DNA of 50,994 nt from Herpetosiphonaceae bacterium (lineage in GTDB: Bacteria; Chloroflexota; Chloroflexia; Chloroflexales; Kallotenuaceae). Under the pieces are notes generated by a model. The model did no database searches. It saw nothing but the letters and a program-made list of their open reading frames with translations, and was not told the DNA's origin. Location of the stretch: assembly GCA_036374795.1 (NCBI GenBank), contig DASUTC010000316.1:1-50994 (forward strand), read 5' to 3'. The position numbers and the translations under genes are program-made. Positions 40,054 to 48,417 of this stretch are shown here, piece by piece; the first letter of the stretch is position 1, and every line of letters begins with the position of its first letter.

Positions 40054-40230
40054 ATGAACAGCTCGGCGTTCCAGCCGCAGGATCGCGCCACCTCAATGTT
40101 ATCCGGCCCATCGGCCAACAGCAACACCTCATTGCCGCTCGCGATCGGCGCGGCGCTGCTGGGCGTCGGCATGGCGCTTGTGGTCAGCCGCGCGCTGGCC
40201 GTATCGTCGCCAGGAGGCAGCGATGCGTAG
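40054..40230 (+). CDS. Possible small membrane protein overlapping the next gene
   Basis: A 58-codon frame has one hydrophobic helix, SLPLAIGAALLGVGMALVVS, after a polar N-terminus. Its stop overlaps the start of the gene at 40223 by 8 bases, as in coupled operons. No ribosome-binding site is seen at the ATG (40054) or at an internal ATG (40099). No family is recognised. Confidence 0.4.
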   Translation: MNSSAFQPQDRATSMLSGPSANSNTSLPLAIGAALLGVGMALVVSRALAVSSPGGSDA

Positions 40231-40759
40231 CTTTCACTTCTGGATCATTTGCGGTACACTACTTGGCGTGGTGCTGGTAGGCCGTGCCTCGGCCCACGAG
40301 GAGCAGCCGCTGCGGACGATCGACGTGCGCAGCGGGCAATATCCGCTAACCATCAACTATTACAACGCGCCGCGCGGCGGTGAGGCGCTCGTGTTCAGCA
40401 TTGCGCCGCAGGAAACAGCAGCCGACGCGATCAGCTATCAGGTCACGGCAGTGCCGGGAGCAACCGTCGACGCGGTGCCGGTCAGGGCTACCCTGGAGCC
40501 CGATCCCGACCGTCCCAGCGGCGTGAGCGGCAGGGTCGACCTGCCCGTAACCGGACAGTGGCTGCTGAGCGTTCAAGTTAATGGGCCGTAAGGCTCAAGC
40601 TATGAGGATGTGCCGGTGCTGGCAGGACCGCCGCCGACGATGCCGCTGTGGCTCGGCTGGCTGATCGGCCTGGTGCCCGTCTGGGCAATTCTGGGATATA
40701 TCGGCTGGCGGGCCTGGGCCAGCGCCCGCGTGCGGCGTCATATTCCGGCAACACGATAA
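40223..40759 (+). pseudogene. Membrane-anchored β-sandwich-like protein with an in-frame stop
   Basis: The frame runs from ATG 40223 (GGAGG upstream) through a signal peptide (FHFWIICGTLLGVVLVGRAS) and a β-rich domain to ...SVQVNGP, where TAA occurs at 40589-40591. The same frame then continues sensibly as GSSYEDVPVLAGPPPTMPLW and LGWLIGLVPVWAILGYIGW, a classic linker plus membrane anchor, to a second stop at 40757-40759. A C-to-T change of a Gln codon (CAA to TAA) would explain it. If stopped, the product is a secreted 122-residue protein without anchor. Intact it would be about 178 residues. The domain is loosely like YtkA/FixH proteins, which I cannot confirm. The TetR gene begins 15 bp downstream, probably co-transcribed. 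Confidence 0.7.
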
Positions 40760-40774
40760 GCCAAAGGAGGTACC

Positions 40775-41437
40775 GTGGAAGAGCAACGCGACGAGACTGT
40801 ATTTCCCGATATTCTTGCCGCTCTCGATCTGCCACGAGTGCCTCAGCAGACTCGCAGCCGCCAAAAACGCGACGCGCTTCTGGCGGCTGCCGCGCGCCTG
40901 TTCGAGGAGCGCGGCTACGATGCGACCACTGCGGACGACATCGCCGACGCCGCCGGCGTGAGCATTGGCACCTTCTACAGCTACTTCCGCAATAAGCGCC
41001 AGGTCTTTCTGACGCTGTATGCCGCGTCGGTCGAGGATTTTCTGGCGCTGCGCATCACCGAGATCGACTTCTCGACGCATCCGCTTCAGGCGATTCGCGA
41101 AACCGTCCGCCGCGCACTTCAGCGCGATCAGCTCTTCTACGGCCTGCGCCGGGCCTGGTCCGAGCTGCTGCCGCGCGATCCTGAGATCGCCGGATATAAC
41201 GAGCAGATGAATCGGCTGGTCTGCCAGCAGATGATCGTCGCGGCGCACAAGATCGTCGCGCAGGGATTGACCTGGCCCGATCTGGACATCGAGCCGACCT
41301 GCTGGGCGATCACGCTTTTGCTCGATCAGGTCTGGCATACGCTGCCGGGGCCGAAAGAGGCGTCGGAGGCGGAGATCGACCGGCAGCAGGAGGCGCTGGT
41401 GCAGGTGATCTACCACGCGCTGTTTCGCACGCCCTAG
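40775..41437 (+). CDS. TetR-family transcriptional regulator
   Basis: This 220-residue regulator has an N-terminal helix-turn-helix (about 32-78): RDALLAAAARLFEERGYDAT, TADDIADAAGVSIGTFYSYF and RNKRQVFLTLYAA. The C-terminal ligand/dimer domain is variable, with RRAWSELLPRDPEIAGYNEQ. It has a GTG start with AAAGGAGG six bases upstream. It follows the anchored-protein gene by 15 bp and may control that small operon. A GTTC-type repeat begins directly after the stop. Confidence 0.93.
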   Translation: MEEQRDETVFPDILAALDLPRVPQQTRSRQKRDALLAAAARLFEERGYDATTADDIADAAGVSIGTFYSYFRNKRQVFLTLYAASVEDFLALRITEIDFSTHPLQAIRETVRRALQRDQLFYGLRRAWSELLPRDPEIAGYNEQMNRLVCQQMIVAAHKIVAQGLTWPDLDIEPTCWAITLLLDQVWHTLPGPKEASEAEIDRQQEALVQVIYHALFRTP

Positions 41438-41441
41438 AACT

Positions 41442-41516
41442 GAACAAAAGAACAAAAGAACAAAGGCTTGATTTCCTTGTTCCCTTGTTCGCTTGTTGCC
41501 TTATTCCCTGCTCCCC
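41442..41516. repeat. GTTC-type dispersed repeat, copy 4
   Basis: GAACAAAAGAACAAAAGAAC (10-bp tandem word) is followed by CCTTGTTCCCTTGTTCGCTT and GTTGCC. The two halves are roughly inverted, giving a hairpin. It lies between the TetR and SDR genes. Confidence 0.65.
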
Positions 41517-41593
41517 GCCCTCTTTTGATGACTCTTGTCACCGGACGCGCAACGCAATTTAGGGTACGATGTAGTTAATCGCTACAACACCTT

Positions 41594-42520
41594 ATGATTG
41601 GAATGCTACCGATGACAACATCGACCATGATGCAGGGCAAGCTGGTAATGGTGACAGGCGCGACCGACGGAATCGGGAAGGAAACGGCGCGAGCGCTGGC
41701 TCAGATGGGCGCACAGGTGATCGTCGTGGGGCGCAATCCCGCCAAGATTGAGGCGACGATCGATGAGATCCAGGCGCAGAGCGGCAACCGGCAGATCGAC
41801 GGCCTCCGGGCCGATTTCGCCGCGCTGGACGAGGTGCGCGCGCTGGCGGCGGCGTTCATGCAGCGCTACGATCGCCTGGACGTGCTGGTCAATAACGCGG
41901 GCGGGTTCTTCAACACCTACAAGGAAACCGCCGACGGCTTCGAGCAGAGCTTTGGCATCAATCATCTGGCACCGTTTCTGCTGACACATCTGCTGCTCGA
42001 TGCGCTCAAGACCGGCGCGCATCGCAGCGGATCGGCCCGGATCGTCAACGTCTCGTCGGCGGCGCACATGCTGGGCAAGATGAACTTCGACGATCTTCAG
42101 GGCCGCAAGCGCTTCAGCGGCATGCGCGCCTACGCTCAGTCGAAGCTTGCCAATCTGCTGTTTACCTACGAGCTGGCGCGTCGGATGCGCGGTCGCGGCA
42201 TCACATCCAACGCGCTGCATCCGGGCGCTGTCGCCTCCAACTTCGCGCGCAATCAGCCGGGGTGGGGAGCGGCATTCTTCAAGCTGGCGCTGCGCTTCGG
42301 TCTAACGCCCGTCCAGGGTGCGCAGACCTCGATCTACCTGGCCTCGTCGCCCAAGATGGAGGGCATCACCGGCAACTACTACGTCAAATGCAAGGCCGTG
42401 CGCTCGTCGCCCGCCTCGTACGACACCGCTGCCGCCGCGCGGCTGTGGCAGATCAGCGAAGATCTGGCGGGCGTCGAATCGTCCAGCACCGCCACGGCCA
42501 CCAGCGCAGCGCATGTGTAG
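41594..42520 (+). CDS. Short-chain dehydrogenase/reductase (retinol-dehydrogenase-like)
   Basis: This protein of up to 308 residues has the SDR marks: cofactor-binding VTGATDGIGKETARAL, VVGRN, NNAG in DVLVNNAGGFFN, SS in IVNVSSAAHM and catalytic YAQSK (Y-x3-K). The GRNPAKI arginine after β2 suggests NADP preference. The long C-terminal part (about 250-308), GNYYVKCKAVRSSPASYDTA, matches the retinol dehydrogenase 11-14-like branch, which acts on many hydrophobic carbonyls. Three ATGs compete as the start (41594, 41603, 41612); MTTSTM at 41612 is equally possible and none has a strong Shine-Dalgarno. Confidence 0.9.
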   Translation: MIGMLPMTTSTMMQGKLVMVTGATDGIGKETARALAQMGAQVIVVGRNPAKIEATIDEIQAQSGNRQIDGLRADFAALDEVRALAAAFMQRYDRLDVLVNNAGGFFNTYKETADGFEQSFGINHLAPFLLTHLLLDALKTGAHRSGSARIVNVSSAAHMLGKMNFDDLQGRKRFSGMRAYAQSKLANLLFTYELARRMRGRGITSNALHPGAVASNFARNQPGWGAAFFKLALRFGLTPVQGAQTSIYLASSPKMEGITGNYYVKCKAVRSSPASYDTAAAARLWQISEDLAGVESSSTATATSAAHV

Positions 42521-42572
42521 GGCGCGAATGTTTCCCAGGCATGCGCCTTGATCGGCACCAGGAGTGCATAGC

Positions 42573-43409
42573 ATGACCCAGCAACGATCATTACTCGCAA
42601 TCTTCGCCCACCCCGACGACGAAGCCTTTGGCTCGGGCGGCACGCTGGCCTATTACGCCCGCCAGGGCGCCCGCGTGACGCTGGTCTGTGCCACGCGCGG
42701 CGAGGTCGGCGAGATCTCCGATCCGGCGCTTGCCAACCCCGAAACGCTCGGCGCGGTGCGTGAGATGGAGCTGCGCAGCGCGGCTCTGGCGCTTGGCATC
42801 GACGACGTGCGCTTTCTGGATCATCGCGACTCGGGCATGGCCGGGACGGCTGACAACAACGATCCGCGCGCCTTTGTCAACGTGCCCGCCGAAACCGTCG
42901 TCGAGCAGGTGGTCCAGATTATGCGGCAGGTCCAGCCGCAGGTGGTGATCACCTTCGATCCGCGCGGCGGCTACGGACATCCCGATCATATCGCGATCCA
43001 CCAGCATACCGTCGCGGCGTTTCATATCGCCGCAGATACCGCGCGCTACCCTGGACCGGCGTGGCAGCCCGCGCGGCTGTTTTACACCGTGATTCCACGC
43101 GGGGCGTTTCGCGTCATGCGCCAGCAGCTTGCGGCGGCTGGGATCGACACCAGCCAGTTCGATCGCTTCGAGGAGAGCGGCATGGGCTGGCCCGACGATC
43201 AGATCCACGCGGTGCTCGACGTGTCGGAGACAGTGGCGGCGAAGTGGGACGCGCTGCACGCGCATCGGACGCAGTTCGGCCCTGAGAATTTCTTTCGACA
43301 GATGCCGGAGCAGATCGTGCAGCAGCTTCTCAGCCTTGAGCATTTCGCGCTGGCCTGGCCGCCGCCCTCGGACGATCTCACGCTGCCGGATCTGTTCGCC
43401 GGTCTGTGA
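42573..43409 (+). CDS. PIG-L family deacetylase
   Basis: This 278-residue zinc hydrolase has the first metal motif AHPDDEAFGSGGTLAYYA, then CATRGEVGEI, RFLDHRDSGMAG and a third metal ligand in GYGHPDHIAIHQHT. Family members remove acetyl groups from GlcNAc-type sugars, for example in mycothiol or bacillithiol synthesis or on lipid precursors. The exact substrate is unknown; no thiol pathway partner is present nearby. AGGAG precedes the ATG at 42573. The 3' end has a terminator hairpin at 43433. Confidence 0.93.
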   Translation: MTQQRSLLAIFAHPDDEAFGSGGTLAYYARQGARVTLVCATRGEVGEISDPALANPETLGAVREMELRSAALALGIDDVRFLDHRDSGMAGTADNNDPRAFVNVPAETVVEQVVQIMRQVQPQVVITFDPRGGYGHPDHIAIHQHTVAAFHIAADTARYPGPAWQPARLFYTVIPRGAFRVMRQQLAAAGIDTSQFDRFEESGMGWPDDQIHAVLDVSETVAAKWDALHAHRTQFGPENFFRQMPEQIVQQLLSLEHFALAWPPPSDDLTLPDLFAGL

Positions 43410-43912
43410 GGACGGCGATCGACGATCGATCGGGGCACGCTCTGGCGTGCCCTTTGTGCTGTTGGCGTGATCGATGCCCATGAGTCCGGTGTCTTGGTTG
43501 TGGTGGCCTGCCCTCCGATAAAGTTTCGTGCCGCAATCGCCAAGGTGCCTGATGTAGCACCAGATGAAGAAGATCATCTGTAACAAGCAATGTTTTGCGC
43601 TACCATAGCAAAAGCGTAAAATATTGCATCCGACAAACTACTCCCTATCGATAGTCATCCGCCCGCAAACCGCCTCATCAGCTCGTACATTCATCGTTCG
43701 GCCTGTTTATCGAGCAGCGCCCGCTCGACCTTCGATCTTCTTCAGCACGCCCCTCAGCAATCACCCTGCGTCGATCCTTCGTTTGAGCCATTTTGCGGAA
43801 GCAGCGGTACGTTAAAAGGCTGATGCGCAGCGCTGCCTACAGGAGCACCATACATCTCGTCGATTCAGCACCAGCGCCGACTGGACAGTACGGGCTGTTT
43901 ACAGAGGATACC
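43410..43912. other. Intergenic region
   Basis: 503 bp with the terminator at 43433-43455 and no supported gene. A relatively AT-rich stretch (about 43580-43640) could hold the promoter of the methyltransferase gene. The open frame running into that gene from 43793 lacks a ribosome-binding site and family similarity in its first 40 codons. Confidence 0.5.
43433..43455 (+). terminator. Terminator of the PIG-L gene
   Basis: GGGCACGC and GCGTGCCC, 8-bp arms with a four-base loop, then TTT, 24 bp past the stop. Confidence 0.65.
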
Positions 43913-44728
43913 ATGCAAGATATTCATCAGGGATTCCGCACCGTCGACCAGACCACCGATGTCGATTTTCTCTTCCGCTTCCTGGATGTCGCGGACGCCA
44001 CCGAGTCCGTCCGTGGGTACCGTCAGCGGATGCTCGACCTGACTCCGACCGCGCCTGGGCAGCGCATCCTCGATGTTGGCTGCGGGATTGGGACCGTCGC
44101 GATGCAGCTCGCGGAGGCCGTCGGCTCGTCCGGCCAGGTCGTCGGCGTCGACAAAAACGAGGTCTTCATTCGCGAGGCGCAGCGCCGGGCGGTAGAGCGC
44201 AGCCTGCCGGTCGCGTTTCAGGTCGGCGATGCGGCGCGGCTGGAGCTTCCCGATCAGAGCTTTGATGTCGTCCGCACCGAGCGAACGCTGATGTATCTGG
44301 ACCAGCCAGAGCGTGCGCTGGACGAGATGATGCGCGTGCTGCGGCCAGGCGGCCAGATCGTCATCTTCGAGTTCGACTATGACGGAACGATGATCGACGC
44401 GCCGAATCGGGAGCTGACGCGCCGGATCGTGCGGATCATCAGCGACTCCGTGGCAAGCAGCTCGATCGGGCGGCAGGCGCAGCGCCTCTTCAAGGAGCGC
44501 GGCTTGCAGGAGGTCACGGTCATTCCGCAACTGCTGACTTCCAACTTTGCCGGCTACAAGATGGTCTTCGGCGGCACGCTGGAGCAGGCGGTGCAGACCG
44601 GCCAGCTCGACGCGGCGGAGCTTGCCGACTGGTGGAGCTCGCTGGAGCAGGCCGAGCAGGCCGGGCATTTCTTCGTCGGCCTGCTTGGCTTCGTCGTGTA
44701 TGGGCACAAGCCGGACACCACCGTCTAA
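43913..44728 (+). CDS. Class I SAM-dependent methyltransferase (UbiE/COQ5-like)
   Basis: This 271-residue protein has motif I RILDVGCGIGTVAMQLAEAV, then VVGVDKNEVFIREAQRRAVE, VGDAARLELPDQSFDVVRTE and MMRVLRPGGQIVIFEFDYDG. This is the menaquinone/ubiquinone-methylase-like branch, but many members act on other small molecules, and the N-terminal HQGFRTVDQTTDVDFLFRFL has its own character. AGAGGA lies 4 bases before the ATG at 43913. The next gene, on the other strand, encodes another methyltransferase. Confidence 0.87.
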   Translation: MQDIHQGFRTVDQTTDVDFLFRFLDVADATESVRGYRQRMLDLTPTAPGQRILDVGCGIGTVAMQLAEAVGSSGQVVGVDKNEVFIREAQRRAVERSLPVAFQVGDAARLELPDQSFDVVRTERTLMYLDQPERALDEMMRVLRPGGQIVIFEFDYDGTMIDAPNRELTRRIVRIISDSVASSSIGRQAQRLFKERGLQEVTVIPQLLTSNFAGYKMVFGGTLEQAVQTGQLDAAELADWWSSLEQAEQAGHFFVGLLGFVVYGHKPDTTV

Positions 44729-44761
44729 CCCTGTGCGAGAGCGTCAGGTCGCGCCAAACAC

Positions 44762-45523
44762 TCAGGAGAGCTGGCCGTAGTAGACTAGCGTATCGTACTC
44801 GAACGCGACCTGGCGATTGACCTGATGCGCCTCGAAGATCACGCGCAGCTCGGCCAGCATCGGCTGGTAGCTGGGATGATCGGCGTCGGGTGTGTAGGAG
44901 GACGAGAGCAGCCGCCCCTGCACGCCCGCGAAGTCGAAGACCTGCGTGTTCTCGAAGCGCGCCTGCTGGAAGCGACCTGCGGCGAAGAACGCGGCGAGCA
45001 CATCGTGATCGATCCGCTTGTGATCGACCGTCGTATAATCGGTGCCATACGTCAACAGCAGGCGCTCGTACGACTGAAGAAACGGCGTGCTGTCGGTCCG
45101 ACGATCGTTCCAGATCAGCACGATCCAGCCGTCGGGCCGCAGCATGCGCTGGCACTCGGCGCGGAAGCGGTCGCGATCGAACCAGTGGAACGCCTGGCCC
45201 GCCGCGACAAAGTCCACGCTGCGATCGGCGAGCGTCGTTGCCTCGGCGGTGGCAGCTACGCTGGTGAAGCGCGGATAGCCCTGGAGCAGACGCTCGCCCG
45301 CCGCGCGCATCTCGGCATTGGGCTCGACGCCAAAGACGCGATTGCCGTGCTTCAGAAATAGCTCGGCCAGAATGCCGGTGCCGGAGCCAATATCCGCGAC
45401 GATCGAGCTGCTGGTCAGGCGACACTCCGCCTTGAGCAGGTCGATCACCGCCTCAGGATACGTCGGACGATATTTGATGTAGTCCTCCACCCGGCTGGAG
45501 AAACGCTTGGTCGAGTCGCTCAT
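44762..45523 (-). CDS. Class I SAM-dependent methyltransferase
   Basis: This 253-residue protein starts MSDSTKRFSSRVEDYIKYRP, an N-terminus common in this branch (RFS-RVE-Y-YRPxYP). It has ADIGSGTGILAELFLKHGNR, FGVEPNAEMRAAGERLL and the mark AGQAFHWFD. No substrate is evident. The ATG at 45523 has no visible Shine-Dalgarno sequence: a dispersed GTTCCAAGTTC-type repeat begins 3 bases before it. In the same frame the repeat could encode a short peptide (like FELETLNLELET), so translation may rely on another route. Confidence 0.87.
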   Translation of the reverse strand: MSDSTKRFSSRVEDYIKYRPTYPEAVIDLLKAECRLTSSSIVADIGSGTGILAELFLKHGNRVFGVEPNAEMRAAGERLLQGYPRFTSVAATAEATTLADRSVDFVAAGQAFHWFDRDRFRAECQRMLRPDGWIVLIWNDRRTDSTPFLQSYERLLLTYGTDYTTVDHKRIDHDVLAAFFAAGRFQQARFENTQVFDFAGVQGRLLSSSYTPDADHPSYQPMLAELRVIFEAHQVNRQVAFEYDTLVYYGQLS

Positions 45524-45525
45524 CG

Positions 45526-45565
45526 TTTCGAGTTCCAAGTTCAAAGTTTCAAGTTCAAAGGTTCG
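45526..45565. repeat. GTTCCAAGTTC-type dispersed repeat, copy 5
   Basis: TTCGAGTTCCAAGTTCAAAG then TTTCAAGTTCAAAGGTTCG, directly upstream of the methyltransferase ATG. Very close to the words at 28837-28862. Confidence 0.65.
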
Positions 45566-45571
45566 CGTTGT

Positions 45572-45662
45572 GGCCCTCATCCAATCGCCGCCCAAAGGGC
45601 ACCCGGCCACCCGTGCCCCACGCTGAGGCGGGCCTCCGCGTTCGCGGCCTGCGGCAGAGGAG
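45572..45662. repeat. Dispersed CCCTC-type element, copy 4
   Basis: GGCCCTCATCCAATCGCCGCC begins it (the ATCGCCGCCCAAAGGGCACCC part is shared with 8330-8352), and the CGGGCCTCCGCGTTCGCGG part is shared with 1962-1977. It ends near GAGTGGGGA. Confidence 0.6.
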
Positions 45663-45683
45663 TGGGGAAGAATCTCGACCCAT

Positions 45684-45766
45684 TTCTTGGTTCCTCCCCT
45701 TTGTTCTTTGTTTGTCTCTCCCCTTGTTCCGTTGTTCTCTTGTTCCCTTGTTCCGTTGTTTGAGTT
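45684..45766. repeat. GTTC-type dispersed repeat, copy 6
   Basis: T/G/C-rich words TTGGTTCCTCCCC, TTGTTCTTTGTTTG, CCCTTGTTCCGTTGTTC and CCCTTGTTCCGTTGTT. Same family as 41442-41516. Confidence 0.6.
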
Positions 45767-45838
45767 TATGATTAACAGAGGAATCGTGTCAAGGATCGTC
45801 GGGCAGGCTATTGCTCGAAGCAGAGGAGGCGAACGGCT

Positions 45839-47230
45839 ATGCCATCAGCGCAACACTACGACGCGATCGTGATCGGGGCTGGACAGGCGGGCGGGCCGCT
45901 CTCGACCGCGCTGGCGCGTTCAGGCAGGAAGACCGCGCTGATCGAGCGCGAGCATGTGGGCGGCACCTGCATCAACGAGGGCTGCACGCCAACCAAGACG
46001 ATGGTCGCGAGCGCGCGCGTGGCCTACCTGGCCCGTCGCGCCGCCGACTATGGCGTCCAGACCGGCCCGGTGGCAATCGATCTGAGGAGGGTCAGGCAGC
46101 GCAAGCGCGACATCGTCGAAAGCTTCCGATCGGGCAGCCAGCGCCGCATCGAGAGCACCGACGGCGTGGATCTGCTGGCGGGCGAGGCCAGCTTCACCGC
46201 TCCCAAAGCGATCACGGTGCGGCTGGCGGATGGCGAGGAGCGCGCGCTGACCGCCGATCTGGTGTTTATCAACACCGGCGCGCGTCCGGCGCAGCCATCG
46301 CTGCCGGGGCTGGAGCAGGTGCCGACGCTCGACTCGACATCGATCATGGAGCTGGACGCGGTGCCCGATCATCTGCTGGTGCTGGGCGGCGGCTACATCG
46401 GCCTGGAGTTCGGCCAGATGTTCCGGCGCTTCGGCAGCCGCGTCACGATCGTGCAGCGCGGGCCGAAGCTGCTCGCGCGCGAAGACGACGACGTGGCCGA
46501 GGCGGTCGCCGACATTCTGCGCGAAGACGGCATTGAGGTATTCCTCGACACCGAGGCCCTGCGCGTGGAGCAGGCCGACGAACAGATTCGGCTGATGGTC
46601 CGCACGCCCGACGGCGAGCGCGCGCTGGCAGGATCGCACTTGCTGGTCGCCACGGGCCGCACGCCGAACACGGAGCGGCTCAACCTGCAAGCGGCGGGCA
46701 TTGCCGCCGACCAGCACGGCCTGATCCAGGTCGATGAGCGGCTGGAGACGAACGTGCCGGGGATCTACGCGCTGGGCGATGTCAAAGGTGGCCCGGCCTT
46801 CACACACATCTCATACGACGACTTCCGCATCATTCGCACCAACCTGATCGAGGGCGGCAAGGCCACGACCAACGGGCGATACGTGCCCTACACCGTCTTC
46901 ATCGATCCTCAACTGGGCCGCGTTGGGCTGAGTGAAGACGAGGCCCGCAAGCAGGGCCGCACGATCCGCGTCGCCAAAATGCCGATGAGCCACGTCGCCC
47001 GCGCGCTTGAGGTCGACGAGACTCGCGGCTTTATGAAGGCGATCGTCGACGCCGAAACCGATCAGATCCTTGGCGTTACGATCCTGGGCGTCGATGGCGG
47101 CGAGGTGATGGCTCAGGCGCAGATCGCGATGATGGGCCGACTTCCGTACACCATGCTGCGCGACGCCATCTTTGCTCATCCAACCCTGGCCGAGTCGCTC
47201 AACAATTTGTTTATGTCAATGGACGAGTAG
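45839..47230 (+). CDS. Mercuric-reductase-like / dihydrolipoamide-dehydrogenase-family flavoprotein
   Basis: This 463-residue FAD/NAD(P)-binding disulfide oxidoreductase has the FAD site [17 protein letters not shown], the redox-active cysteines C44 and C49 in [13 protein letters not shown], the second nucleotide site [15 protein letters not shown], and the FAD-contacting [11 protein letters not shown]. The C-terminal interface carries the catalytic [14 protein letters not shown] (H-x-T-x-x-E). It resembles mercuric reductase more than lipoamide dehydrogenase, but lacks the N-terminal metal-binding (HMA) domain and the C-terminal cysteine pair that mercuric reductase uses to bind Hg. It may therefore reduce another disulfide or electrophile. 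The ATG at 45839 has GAGGAGG about 9 bases upstream. Confidence 0.9.
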   Translation: MPSAQHYDAIVIGAGQAGGPLSTALARSGRKTALIEREHVGGTCINEGCTPTKTMVASARVAYLARRAADYGVQTGPVAIDLRRVRQRKRDIVESFRSGSQRRIESTDGVDLLAGEASFTAPKAITVRLADGEERALTADLVFINTGARPAQPSLPGLEQVPTLDSTSIMELDAVPDHLLVLGGGYIGLEFGQMFRRFGSRVTIVQRGPKLLAREDDDVAEAVADILREDGIEVFLDTEALRVEQADEQIRLMVRTPDGERALAGSHLLVATGRTPNTERLNLQAAGIAADQHGLIQVDERLETNVPGIYALGDVKGGPAFTHISYDDFRIIRTNLIEGGKATTNGRYVPYTVFIDPQLGRVGLSEDEARKQGRTIRVAKMPMSHVARALEVDETRGFMKAIVDAETDQILGVTILGVDGGEVMAQAQIAMMGRLPYTMLRDAIFAHPTLAESLNNLFMSMDE

Positions 47231-47255
47231 GCCGCTTGTCGATTGATTGACACCG

Positions 47256-47283
47256 TCCGGGGCGTATTGCGACACGCCCCGGA
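47256..47283 (+). terminator. Terminator-like hairpin after the flavoprotein gene
   Basis: Perfect 10-base arms TCCGGGGCGT and ACGCCCCGGA around an 8-base loop, 25 bp past the stop; no U-run. It resembles the 9812 and 21211 hairpins. Confidence 0.55.
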
Positions 47284-47373
47284 GCACGCCGCCCCGCCGA
47301 TCGCGCAGGGAATAACAAATGCTGTACTACCATCGCAATCATTCGAGCGCAGGCGCATAGATGGAGGACATGT

Positions 47374-48276
47374 GTGGAACTAGCGATGATCGGTTTGGGC
47401 AAGATGGGCGGAAATATGACCGAGCGGTTGCTGCGGGGTGGGCATCGCGTGGTCGCCTACGATCGCAACCCTGAGGCGGTGCAGGCGGCGGTCGCCGCCG
47501 GAGCAGTTGGCGTGGCCTCGCTTGAGGAGCTGGTGCGACAGCTCGGCAGCCCGCGCGTGATCTGGATGATGGTTCCGGCGGGCGCTCCCGTGGACGCGAC
47601 GATCGCGGCGCTGCAACCGCTGCTGCAACCGGGCGACATCCTGATCGACGGCGGCAACTCGCTGTACAAAGAAACCCAGGCCCGCGCGGCGCAGCTTGAG
47701 CAGCACGGCATCGCCTACATCGACGCGGGAACGAGCGGCGGTATCTGGGGTCTGCGCGAGGGCTACTGCCTGATGGTCGGCGGCCCCCGCGCAGCCGTCG
47801 CGCACGTCGAGCCAATCATGCGCACGCTCGCGCCTGAGGGCGGCTACGCACACGTCGGGCCGAGCGGCGCTGGGCATTTCACCAAGATGGTCCACAACGG
47901 CATCGAGTACGGCCTGATGCAGGCCTACGCCGAAGGCTTCGAGATCTTACAGGCAAAAAGCGAGCTGGGCCTTGATCTGCACCAGATCGCGGCGCTGTGG
48001 AACCACGGCAGCGTGATTCGCTCCTGGCTGCTGGAGCTGGCCGAGCGGATGTTTGCCGACGAGCCCGACCTCGCCTCGATCAAAGGCTGGGTCGCGGATT
48101 CGGGCGAGGGGCGCTGGACGGTCCAGGCGGCGATCGAGCAGGCGGTGCCCGCGCCGGTGATCACCCTGGCGCTGATGCAGCGCTTCGCGTCACGGCAGGA
48201 CGAGTCGTTCGCGGCGAAGGTCGTCGCGGGGCTGCGCCACCAGTTTGGCGGACACGACGTTAAGCGCGAGACGTAG
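47374..48276 (+). CDS. gnd: 6-phosphogluconate dehydrogenase, decarboxylating (short form)
   Basis: This 300-residue protein is of the short, YqeC/GntZ-like type, likely NAD-dependent, that converts 6-phosphogluconate to ribulose 5-phosphate. It has the cofactor site MIGLGKMGGNMTERLL, VIWMMVPAG, DILIDGGNSLYKET, DAGTSGGIWG and the catalytic lysine in GHFTKMVHNGIEYG. GTG start at 47374 with GGAGGA about 7 bases upstream. The long C-terminal extension of classical forms is absent, as expected for this branch. No other pentose phosphate gene is near. It ends convergently with the receiver gene. Confidence 0.95.
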   Translation: MELAMIGLGKMGGNMTERLLRGGHRVVAYDRNPEAVQAAVAAGAVGVASLEELVRQLGSPRVIWMMVPAGAPVDATIAALQPLLQPGDILIDGGNSLYKETQARAAQLEQHGIAYIDAGTSGGIWGLREGYCLMVGGPRAAVAHVEPIMRTLAPEGGYAHVGPSGAGHFTKMVHNGIEYGLMQAYAEGFEILQAKSELGLDLHQIAALWNHGSVIRSWLLELAERMFADEPDLASIKGWVADSGEGRWTVQAAIEQAVPAPVITLALMQRFASRQDESFAAKVVAGLRHQFGGHDVKRET

Positions 48277-48417
48277 CGGCGACGAGACGCACATGCAGCG
48301 CGGCGCTGTCGCACATCAGCGTTGAGGCGAGCAGCGATGCGCTGGCCCAATTAGGAAGCGAGTGGCTCCAGTCGCGGGAGAGACGACCGGCAGCGGTTCG
48401 CTTCGGGCGGCAAGATC

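Larger units (their letters stand above)
45524..45838. other. Divergent intergenic region made largely of repeats
   Basis: It holds repeat copies at 45526-45565, 45572-45662 and 45684-45766. The remaining sequence before the flavoprotein gene has no recognisable promoter. No gene is seen. Confidence 0.6.

Noticed and set aside
45839-47230. Calling the flavoprotein a mercuric reductase
   Set aside because: The metal-binding N-terminal domain and C-terminal cysteine pair are absent and no mer genes are nearby.
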